A stretch of DNA of 64,000 nt, taken from positions 1,373,001 through 1,437,000 of the forward strand of contig NZ_CP022382.1 of NCBI RefSeq assembly GCF_002302565.1, read 5' to 3'. A program made the position numbers and the translations under genes. A model generated the notes under the pieces. It was given only the letters and a program-made list of their open reading frames with translations. It ran no database searches and was not told the origin of the DNA. The first letter of the stretch is position 1. Each line of letters begins with the position of its first letter. Source of the DNA: Capnocytophaga canimorsus. GTDB taxonomy: Bacteria; Bacteroidota; Bacteroidia; Flavobacteriales; Flavobacteriaceae. Of the stretch, positions 18,371-25,974 are shown piece by piece.

Positions 18371-18976
18371 CTATTTTTTTCTCAAAACAGGATTTAGTTC
18401 CTCGTCGTTGTACATTTTCATTTGCTTGTACACCTTCATATATTTTTTACCCTGCGAAATATCCTGCAAGAGTTGGTCTAATGCCTGTGAAAGGTCTTGT
18501 TTCTGCTCCAAAAGCACATCTAATTTTTTTTGACAAGCCTCACGATGTGCCTCAGTGGCATCAGGGCGTTGCACTTCTTCACGCATATGATATATTTTCA
18601 AAGCGAGGATAGAGAGTCTATCTACTGCCCACGCGGGGCTTTCGGTATTGATAGTAGCCCCCTGAAGAGGTTTCACATCTTTGTATTTATGCAAAAAATA
18701 GCTATCGATGTACTCCACGGTATCGGTACGATCTTGATTGGAAGCATCAATTTTACGTTTCAAATCCAGAGCAGCCACAGGGTCAATCTGCGGGTCTCTA
18801 ATAATATCTTCGTAATGCCATTGCACAGTATCTATCCAATTTTTCCGATACAGCAAATGCTCTACCGAATCAGAAGGATACGGATTAGCAAAAGGCTGGT
18901 AAACATCATCTAATATATGGTACTTTTCAATACTTTCATCAAATATCTTAAAGGCATTCTGACTGAACATAAGCAT
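18371..18976 (-). CDS. DUF4254 domain protein
   Basis: A 201-residue protein that I assign to the DUF4254 family of Bacteroidota on overall pattern (HYEDIIRDPQIDP, then a helical body with LSILALKIYHMR and a coiled-coil-like C-terminal half). Function unknown. It is all-alpha in appearance and highly charged, with no signal peptide or membrane helix, so cytoplasmic. It is transcribed just ahead of the sigma-54 activator, separated by 17 bases, suggesting an operon. An ATG two codons into the frame is an alternative start. Confidence 0.78.
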   Translation of the reverse strand: MLMFSQNAFKIFDESIEKYHILDDVYQPFANPYPSDSVEHLLYRKNWIDTVQWHYEDIIRDPQIDPVAALDLKRKIDASNQDRTDTVEYIDSYFLHKYKDVKPLQGATINTESPAWAVDRLSILALKIYHMREEVQRPDATEAHREACQKKLDVLLEQKQDLSQALDQLLQDISQGKKYMKVYKQMKMYNDEELNPVLRKK

Positions 18977-18995
18977 AATTTTAAGTGATTTAGGA

Positions 18996-19003
18996 CAAAT
19001 ATA
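18996..19003 (-). promoter_or_regulatory. Promoter for the DUF4254-activator pair (-7 box)
   Basis: On the minus strand TATATTTG matches TAnnTTTG, 19 bases before the DUF4254 start. A TTG lies 24 bases further upstream, rather wide spacing. The -33 area coincides with the AT-rich palindrome at 19011-19033. Confidence 0.5.
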
Positions 19004-19010
19004 ATCCTAT

Positions 19011-19033
19011 TTTTTGTTTTCAGAAAACAAAAA
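19011..19033. terminator. AT-rich perfect palindrome after the exported nuclease gene
   Basis: Ten-base arms TTTTTGTTTT and AAAACAAAAA around a CAG loop, 30 bases past the stop of the minus-strand nuclease gene. Position suits a terminator, but the stem is nearly free of G-C pairs, so it may instead be a promoter-region dyad. Confidence 0.35.
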
Positions 19034-19062
19034 CAGCAAACCTTTACAAATAGCTGTGTGCT

Positions 19063-20112
19063 CTATTGGTGTTCACGAATTAAATACAGATATACTGGAA
19101 AGTGATCGGAATACCCCCAAGTGTATCTTCCGTTAGACATACTTCTAAAAGGATATCCTTTATATTTTCCTTTCGGATTTGCCAAATAGGGTTTATTAAA
19201 AATTCCTGCCTTCCAGTATCTGAAAGAAGTTTTATCTTCTTTGAGTAGCTCTTGGGTAAAATAAATTTGGTCAAATAAGTTCCACCCATCTTGATAGGCC
19301 AATGTACCCATTCCTTTTTTAAGCATTTCTTCCATAGGATTAAAAAGACCACCTTGAGCCACTTTATTTTTCTTCCCCTCGGTTTTGAGTACTTTTTTAA
19401 AGCTGGAATTGGTAGCATCGTCATTAAAATCGCCCATACTTAAAATCTTGGCTTGTGCATCTGTTTTTTGTAGCGAATCAATGATTTTACGATTTAGGGC
19501 TGCTGCAGCTTCTCGTTTGGGACGACTAACGGCTTCCCCCCCACTACGTGAAGGCCAGTGATTTACAATAAAATGCACCAATTCACCATCTAACATTCCG
19601 CTGACGAGTAATTGGTCTCGCGTGTAACGACGTTTGCCATCGGCATCAAAAATAACCAACGGATGTTTAGAAGTGGAAATGGGTTTAAAAATACCTTTTT
19701 TGTAAATCAGTGCTACATCAACACCCCTTGCATCAGGAGAGTCGTAATGTACAATCCCATAATCGTATTTGCGCAAATGCTCAGTATTGATTAAATCAAC
19801 AATAACATCTTGATTTTCAATCTCACAAAGCCCCACAATATCAGGAGCTTGTCGGGTAATATCACTGCCAATTTCCGAGATTACTTTGGCAATTTTGTCC
19901 ACGTGATCGTTGTACACCTTTGAAGTCCATCGGTCAGCCCCTTCTGGGGTACGATCGTCATCAAACTTCAGCGGGTCGTTGATGGTATCAAAAAGGTTTT
20001 CTACGTTATAAAATGCCACGGTACGCACCATATATTTTTTTTCTTGTGCTTGTAAGGTGATCAGATTAAAATTTAACACCATTAAAAATAGGAAATACGT
20101 TATTTTTTTCAT
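19063..20112 (-). CDS. Exported endonuclease/exonuclease/phosphatase-family protein
   Basis: A 349-residue secreted protein with the DNase I-like (EEP) fold. From the ATG at 20112 there is a clean signal peptide (about residues 1-23, ending LQAQ); the longer frame from a GTG at 20124 adds four residues and is less likely. Catalytic motifs in order are FYNVENLFD, GLCEIEN (metal-binding Glu), HWPSR (catalytic His), MGDFND (metal-binding Asp/Asn) and SDHFP (Asp-His pair) at the C-terminus. These fit a Mg-dependent nuclease or phosphodiesterase acting in the periplasm or outside the cell. It is divergent from a TonB receptor and a DUF5689 lipoprotein, a neighbourhood that suggests scavenging of nucleic acid or phosphate esters. 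The substrate is inferred only. Confidence 0.88.
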   Translation of the reverse strand: MKKITYFLFLMVLNFNLITLQAQEKKYMVRTVAFYNVENLFDTINDPLKFDDDRTPEGADRWTSKVYNDHVDKIAKVISEIGSDITRQAPDIVGLCEIENQDVIVDLINTEHLRKYDYGIVHYDSPDARGVDVALIYKKGIFKPISTSKHPLVIFDADGKRRYTRDQLLVSGMLDGELVHFIVNHWPSRSGGEAVSRPKREAAAALNRKIIDSLQKTDAQAKILSMGDFNDDATNSSFKKVLKTEGKKNKVAQGGLFNPMEEMLKKGMGTLAYQDGWNLFDQIYFTQELLKEDKTSFRYWKAGIFNKPYLANPKGKYKGYPFRSMSNGRYTWGYSDHFPVYLYLIREHQ

Positions 20113-20238
20113 ATCTTTATACACTAATTAAGGTTAATGGTTTATTCTTTTGAAATGAATACACTCAAAAAACAAGCCAAATTTTATTTTGTATTGAATA
20201 TCTGAATCTTAAAATAAAAATGCTTTGCATTGAGCGTG

Positions 20239-20266
20239 TTTGCGAAGGTAAGCATATTTACGCAAA
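20239..20266. promoter_or_regulatory. Dyad in the divergent nuclease/TonB-receptor intergenic region
   Basis: Interrupted inverted repeat with outer arms TTTGCG and CGCAAA and inner arms GTAA/TTAC, in the ~300-base gap between two divergent genes. It could be a regulator site serving both, or overlapping minus-strand promoter boxes (CATCTTTG at 20263-20270 is one base off consensus). The rest of the gap is AT-rich without genes. Confidence 0.35.
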
Positions 20267-20376
20267 GATGAAAACAGAAGATGAAATAAAATTACACCAA
20301 ATTAAGACTAAATACAAATAAATTGTTTTTCATCATAAGTTAATAAAATGATAAAATGAAAATCATTTTTTTAGAA

Positions 20377-20384
20377 TATTTTTG
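20377..20384 (+). promoter_or_regulatory. TonB-receptor promoter (-7 box TATTTTTG)
   Basis: Exact TAnnTTTG match 26 bases before the ATG at 20411. It overlaps the GTG that begins the longest frame (20384), which is why that GTG cannot be the start of the transcribed gene. No clear TTG -33 is seen. Confidence 0.55.
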
Positions 20385-20410
20385 TGAGCATTTTAAAAAA
20401 TCAAAATAAT

Positions 20411-23131
20411 ATGTATCGAATAGTATGTTTTTTATTTGTGGCAATACTATCTTTTCAATCTCAGGCTCAGTCTGTTGTGGAAGGAAAAGTGCTTGATGCC
20501 CGTATTAAAACGCCACTTGCAGGAGTTCGCGTGTTGGCACAAGATACGCAATCGGAAGTTTTTACCGACAATCAAGGGGGGTTTTCCCTACAACTCTCAC
20601 AAGGCAAACACGTCTTGATCTTTTTCAAGAAAGGATATGTGGAAAAGAAAATGATTGCCGAGGTGTCGTCTGGTTTAAGAACGGAGTTTCCGACCGTTTA
20701 TTTGGAAGCCGACTTAATCCGTGATGCTGAACAACAATTGGTGGTGATTTCTGAAACGGATTTAGAAGATGATGAAAGCAGTGCTGATATGATGTCGGGC
20801 TTATTACAAAGTTCACAAGATATTTTTATGCGACGCGCTGCCTTTGATTTCGGTGCAGTTTTCTTCAAACCTCGCGGATTCGACTCCAAAGACGCTACAG
20901 TGATGATTAACGGCATCCCGATGAATCGTATCGAAAACGGAAGAGCTCAATGGAGCAATTGGGGCGGACTTAATGACGTTACCCGAAATCAAGAACTTAG
21001 CGTGGGGTTAAACCCCTCTGACTATACTTTCGGCGGAGCTTTTGGTTCGAATTACATCAACATCCGTCCGTCTTTAAACCGACCTGGGCTTCGATTGTCA
21101 GCCTCAGTAGCCACTGCCAGCTATACAGGTAGAGGAATGGCTACATACAATTCTGGAATGAATGAAAGCGGATTAGCATACACCATTTCAGCTTCACGCC
21201 GATGGGCACCCAGTGGAGGATATGTTGACGGAACGCTTTACAATGCTTACTCGGTTTTCGGAGCAGTTGAGTACGAAATCAATCCGCAAAACAGTTTAAA
21301 TTTGGTAGCGATGTTTACCCCAAATCGTCGCGGAAAATCCTCACCCTTAACGCGAGAAGTTATTGACCTTGCTGGATATGATTACAACCCAATGTGGGGT
21401 TATCAAAACGGAGATATCCGAAATTCAAGAAATAAAATTGTTTCTGAACCCATTTTTATCTTATCGTATAATTATGAAAAAGAAAACACACGTTTGGATG
21501 TGAATTTGGGTTACCAATTCGGAACTTTAGGCAACACTCGAATTAGTTATGGTAATGGGCAAAACCCCGAACCGAATTATTACCGTAACTTACCAAGTTA
21601 TTACCTGAATCAAACCTCTGGACCCAATCAGCATTTGGCAGACTTACAAAAAACATACTTTTTGGAAAACAAACAGTTAGACTGGGCTTCACTTTACCGA
21701 GCCAATGCAAACGCTACCGATTCAAGAAGTATCTTTATCTTGAGTAATGATGTAAACCAAGAGCGTACATTTACTGGAAATATCAATTTTTCTACACCAT
21801 TACACGAAAGAATTACTTGGCGATTAGGGGCTACCTATCGAAATATCTATTCGGATAATTACGCCCAAATTGACGATTTGCTCGGAGGAAAATTCTTTAC
21901 CAATTACGATTATTTCACCAGTACTCCTTACGATGTGAATGACCCTAACCTAAACAAGGGCAAGGGCGATAAATGGAGCTATTTCTACGGACTGACCTCG
22001 CACGTTGGGGAAGCCTACACGCAACTTGAATTCGATTTCAATAAACTCAACTTCTTTGTATCGGGCAGATACCACTACACCGAATACGAACGTGAAGGAA
22101 AATTTAACTATCCGCTTTACAAAGATTCCTTTGGGAAAGGAGAAAAACCTATTTTTAATGGGGTAAGTACCAAAGCCGGATTTACTTATGCCATTACTGG
22201 AAGGCATCTGCTACAGTTCAACACAGGGTACATAAACACCCCTCAAGCTGTGCGAAATACCTTTGCTAACATACGCAATTCGAACCGATTGCTTCCTAAT
22301 TTGAAAAACGAAACGGTTTATAGCGCCGATGGAAGCTATATCTTACGTATGCCTTACGTAAAATCACGCCTTACAGGGTATTTCGCTCAAATCGAAAACA
22401 CTTCCGAAACGAATTTCTTCTTCACCGAAGCTTCTTTGGCTGAAGATGTAACCAGCGAATTTCTATCACAAACCATCGAAGGAATTAAAAAACGCCACTT
22501 TGGGTTGGAATTTGGCTTAGAAGCACAAATCGTTCCTACGGTAAAAGTAACAGCAGTAGCTGCAGTAGGTCAACACACTTATGCCAACAACCCTAGTATG
22601 GTAATGTCTTCTGGAGAAATCGGGATACGCTCAGTGGATAAGGTAGCTTTAAAAAACTATCGTGTCGCCAGTGGTCCGCAACAAGCATATTCTTTGGGAG
22701 TTGAATATCGGAGCCCAAAATATTGGTGGGTGGCAGCAACAGGAAACTTTTTAGCACGTAATTACGTATCGCTTTCGGCAATTAACCGTAGTCCGCTATT
22801 TTTTATCGACCCTAAAACAAAAAGCAATTTTACGAATATTGATAAGGATTTGGCTCGTGAACTACTAAAACAGGAGCGTTTAGACGATGTGTTTTTGATG
22901 AATGTCATCGGAGGAAAATCGTGGCGAGTTAAAGGAAAATACATCAGCTTATTTGCAGGAATAAACAACGTATTGGGGCAAGAGTTTGTCTCTGGAGGAT
23001 TTGAACAATCCAGAAAAGCAACTTATGAAGGTTTAGCACAAGACCGAGCCCAAGGCACTCCTTCGTTTGGTCCCAGATATTTCGTAGGTTACGGAAGAAC
23101 CTATTTTGTAAACTTGGCTTTAAGCCTATAA
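20411..23131 (+). CDS. TonB-dependent outer-membrane receptor with carboxypeptidase-like N-terminal domain
   Basis: A 906-residue outer-membrane transporter. The signal peptide is MYRIVCFLFVAILSFQSQAQ. A carboxypeptidase-D regulatory-like (CNA-B type) domain follows at about 22-100 (VVEGKVLDARIKTPLAGVRV), then a plug region around FFKPRGFDSKDATVMINGIPMN and a long barrel rich in aromatic alternation, ending in aromatic/hydrophobic YFVNLALSL as barrels do. A TonB-linked energised uptake of a large substrate is implied. The DUF5689 lipoprotein begins 37 bases after the stop and is probably its surface partner, in the manner of SusC/SusD pairs though not a SusD homologue. An exported nuclease is divergent. 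Substrate is unknown. Confidence 0.92.
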   Translation: MYRIVCFLFVAILSFQSQAQSVVEGKVLDARIKTPLAGVRVLAQDTQSEVFTDNQGGFSLQLSQGKHVLIFFKKGYVEKKMIAEVSSGLRTEFPTVYLEADLIRDAEQQLVVISETDLEDDESSADMMSGLLQSSQDIFMRRAAFDFGAVFFKPRGFDSKDATVMINGIPMNRIENGRAQWSNWGGLNDVTRNQELSVGLNPSDYTFGGAFGSNYINIRPSLNRPGLRLSASVATASYTGRGMATYNSGMNESGLAYTISASRRWAPSGGYVDGTLYNAYSVFGAVEYEINPQNSLNLVAMFTPNRRGKSSPLTREVIDLAGYDYNPMWGYQNGDIRNSRNKIVSEPIFILSYNYEKENTRLDVNLGYQFGTLGNTRISYGNGQNPEPNYYRNLPSYYLNQTSGPNQHLADLQKTYFLENKQLDWASLYRANANATDSRSIFILSNDVNQERTFTGNINFSTPLHERITWRLGATYRNIYSDNYAQIDDLLGGKFFTNYDYFTSTPYDVNDPNLNKGKGDKWSYFYGLTSHVGEAYTQLEFDFNKLNFFVSGRYHYTEYEREGKFNYPLYKDSFGKGEKPIFNGVSTKAGFTYAITGRHLLQFNTGYINTPQAVRNTFANIRNSNRLLPNLKNETVYSADGSYILRMPYVKSRLTGYFAQIENTSETNFFFTEASLAEDVTSEFLSQTIEGIKKRHFGLEFGLEAQIVPTVKVTAVAAVGQHTYANNPSMVMSSGEIGIRSVDKVALKNYRVASGPQQAYSLGVEYRSPKYWWVAATGNFLARNYVSLSAINRSPLFFIDPKTKSNFTNIDKDLARELLKQERLDDVFLMNVIGGKSWRVKGKYISLFAGINNVLGQEFVSGGFEQSRKATYEGLAQDRAQGTPSFGPRYFVGYGRTYFVNLALSL

Positions 23132-23168
23132 ATCATTTATAAACAGAAACCTAAATTATTTTAAAAAT

Positions 23169-25745
23169 ATGAACCTAAAAAGATTAATATCGGTTATCGG
23201 TGTATTTTTACTGACACTTGCCACTGCGGTGTCTTGTGTAAAAGATACAGATTACGAACTTCCTGATTTGAAGGAAACCGTCCCTACTTTTGACGGAAAA
23301 ATAGTTGATTTTACAAAAGTTATCGGTACTGCTACAGCAGAAGTAACCGAGTATGCTAATAACGAAGCCTTTCAAGGATACGTAGTTTCAAGCGACGAGG
23401 GTGGAAATTTTTATGAAAAAATATACTTACAAAATGAAGCCAAAACTCAAGCTATAGCGATAGCTATTAGAAAATCAGGGATTTATGCTGATTTCCCTAT
23501 CGGAGCTAAGGTGCAAATACGCTTGAAAGGACTTACCACGCAAATCAACAATGGTATTTTGGAGGTAGGCTATCAAATACACACATTAGGTAGCAGAAAA
23601 AGTGTTGGTAAAATGCCTGTATCGGTTTACAAAAAACACGTATTCAATTTGCAGGAAACACCAAAACCTCAAACTGAACTTAACAAGGATATTACCGAAG
23701 TAAAATCGGTAAAAAATGACGGCAGCTTGGGGCAACTCATTACTTTAAAAGGCGTTTCTTTCTCAAAAACTGATATTGGTAAAAAATTCCACATTAAAGA
23801 AAATGATGAACGACAAGGCACTGATTACACCCTTACAGATGACAAAGGAGAAACCGTGAAATTCAGAACAAGCCGTTATGCCAAATTTATCAATGAAACC
23901 GTTCCTGCTGGAAAATTAGACATTACTGGAATACTTACCAAATTCGGAAGCAACTATCAATTTTTAATTAACAACATTACAGACATTAAAGTAGTAGGAA
24001 ATTCAGACAATAACAACGGGAACGACAACAATGTGGTAATTTCACAATTCCCATATAATCAGAATTTTGAAAAAGACCCTACCTCTGAAGGATGGAAAAT
24101 AATTACCACCAAAGGCGAACGCAAATGGGAGAAAAAAGAATACAAAGGTACACATTATATGCGTATGACCGCCTTTGTAAAAGACAAACCAGTTACCAAT
24201 GTAACTACCTGGTTAGTAACGCCAAAACTAAATATTACTGTAGATAACTACGTTTTGAAAGCTAAAATTGCCGATGCTCATAAAAACGGAAATCCGCTAA
24301 CGATTAAATATAGCCAGAATTACGATGGAGGCAACAATCCGGAAGCAGCCACTTGGACTACTATCGGAGCTAACGAAATTGATGCAATCATCAATAATGC
24401 AGGTTCTTACGATAATAAATACGAAGAAGTTTCATTAGCGTTACCCAAAGGCGATATTTATGTGGCTTTTGTTTACACCAGCCAAGCTAAAATATCAACA
24501 ACTATTGATGTTGAGAGTGTTTATGTAGGAGAAAGCAATACAACGCCTACCCCTAATCCTAACCCCGATGAGGTAACCTTAAAAACGGTTCAAGAAATTC
24601 GCACTCTTTACACCGCATCTGATGTAACCATTACGGATAATTGGAAAATGAAAGTCGTTATCACTTCGGATAAAACTGCCAAAAACATAAACGATAAAAA
24701 TGCCTTTGCACAAGATGAAACGGCTGGAATTGCATTACGTTTTAATGCTGCCCATAATTTTGCTGTAGGTGATGAAATTGAGGTTTTACTTAAAGACCTC
24801 AAACTCTCAAAATTCAATAACTTACTTCAAATCAGTGGAATTACCGAAGATAAAACCAAAAAAGTAGGAACAAAAGCTGTTACTGCCAAAACTATCACAT
24901 TAGAACAAGCCCTATCAGGAAATTTTGAAAGCCAATTAGTTACCATAAGTGATGTACAATTCAAAAACAAAAATGCTAAATACGGAGATGATAAAGGTAG
25001 CCAATGGCTTACCAATTGTACTAAAGAACTGACTCTTTATACCACAAAAGACGCTGTTTTTGCCAATGAAAAAGTGAGCGACAAAAGAGGAAGCATCACT
25101 GGTAATTTATCAGTATTTAAAAACACAGTACAATTAGTTATACGCACCACAAATGATTTAAATTTCACCGCCAATTATACCGATTGTAATGGCAACAACA
25201 ACGGAGGTGGAAACTCTGGCGGAAATTCTGGAACACAAGGAGGTGTATTCTTTAGTGAGTATATAGAAGGTTCTTCAAGCAATAAATATCTTGAAATTTA
25301 CAATGGCACCGATAAAGAAATTGACCTTTCAAAATATAGCATAAAATTGTACACCAACGGAAAAACACAAGCTACCAACACTTTGATTTTAAACGCAACA
25401 GGAGTTGAAAAGTTGGCTGTAGGAGCCACTTTGGTCATTAAGAATAGTAATGCAAAACTGACTTTACCTAATGGAGTTACTGCATATGCTAACGATGTTT
25501 GCAATTACAATGGAGATGATGCCCTTGAACTTCTGCACGAAAACACCGTTATTGACGTTATCGGTAAGGTAGGTGAACAACCAGCCGTCGTCTGGGAAGT
25601 TGCCGGAACCCCAAAAGCCACAGCTGACAAAACACTACGCCGAAAAGTAAGCGTTAAAAAAGGAAATACCGATTGGGCTAATGCCGCTGCAAATGAATGG
25701 GAAGTACTAAATAAAGATACTGTTGACGGACTCGGCAAAAGATAA
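23169..25745 (+). CDS. Large DUF5689 surface lipoprotein with C-terminal lamin-tail domain
   Basis: An 858-residue predicted lipoprotein with lipobox cysteine at residue 23 (TAVSC). The first ~270 residues match DUF5689 in style (beta-rich, OB-like, YVVSSDEGGNFYEKIYLQN). A jelly-roll type choice-of-anchor region lies at about 300-450, a second DUF5689-like/OB stretch at about 470-670 (NDKNAFAQDETAGIALRF), then a Gly/Asn/Ser linker and a lamin-tail domain (LTD) at about 700-850 (FFSEYIEGSSSNKYLEIYN). LTDs occur with extracellular nucleases and are used in binding nucleic acid or surfaces. It follows the TonB receptor in one operon and would present ligand to it at the cell surface. Followed by a strong terminator. 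No catalytic domain is seen. Confidence 0.85.
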   Translation: MNLKRLISVIGVFLLTLATAVSCVKDTDYELPDLKETVPTFDGKIVDFTKVIGTATAEVTEYANNEAFQGYVVSSDEGGNFYEKIYLQNEAKTQAIAIAIRKSGIYADFPIGAKVQIRLKGLTTQINNGILEVGYQIHTLGSRKSVGKMPVSVYKKHVFNLQETPKPQTELNKDITEVKSVKNDGSLGQLITLKGVSFSKTDIGKKFHIKENDERQGTDYTLTDDKGETVKFRTSRYAKFINETVPAGKLDITGILTKFGSNYQFLINNITDIKVVGNSDNNNGNDNNVVISQFPYNQNFEKDPTSEGWKIITTKGERKWEKKEYKGTHYMRMTAFVKDKPVTNVTTWLVTPKLNITVDNYVLKAKIADAHKNGNPLTIKYSQNYDGGNNPEAATWTTIGANEIDAIINNAGSYDNKYEEVSLALPKGDIYVAFVYTSQAKISTTIDVESVYVGESNTTPTPNPNPDEVTLKTVQEIRTLYTASDVTITDNWKMKVVITSDKTAKNINDKNAFAQDETAGIALRFNAAHNFAVGDEIEVLLKDLKLSKFNNLLQISGITEDKTKKVGTKAVTAKTITLEQALSGNFESQLVTISDVQFKNKNAKYGDDKGSQWLTNCTKELTLYTTKDAVFANEKVSDKRGSITGNLSVFKNTVQLVIRTTNDLNFTANYTDCNGNNNGGGNSGGNSGTQGGVFFSEYIEGSSSNKYLEIYNGTDKEIDLSKYSIKLYTNGKTQATNTLILNATGVEKLAVGATLVIKNSNAKLTLPNGVTAYANDVCNYNGDDALELLHENTVIDVIGKVGEQPAVVWEVAGTPKATADKTLRRKVSVKKGNTDWANAAANEWEVLNKDTVDGLGKR

Positions 25746-25773
25746 TTTATAAAGAATATAGAATAATTTTTTA

Positions 25774-25806
25774 CAAAATAAGGGAGCAAAAAACTCCCTT
25801 ATTTTG
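25774..25806 (+). terminator. Intrinsic terminator of the receptor-lipoprotein operon
   Basis: A perfect 13-base inverted repeat (CAAAATAAGGGAG / CTCCCTTATTTTG) with a 7-base A-rich loop, 28 bases after the lipoprotein stop. The rest of the gap to 25974 has no gene. Confidence 0.9.
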
Positions 25807-25974
25807 TATTTTGACCCCATATTTTACTTCTCTATTTCATCTATTTCTCTTAAAATGATTTATAAATCAATCTTTTCAAAATATAATCTGATATCTTTAA
25901 ACTATTTTTTATCAATATGAAGTAATATTTGAGATAAAAAAAGTATCTTGCCTTGTGATTATTGGATTTGGTTT

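Noticed and set aside
20384..20410. Upstream GTG start for the TonB receptor
   Set aside because: It coincides with the -7 promoter box and places a hydrophilic stretch before the signal peptide.
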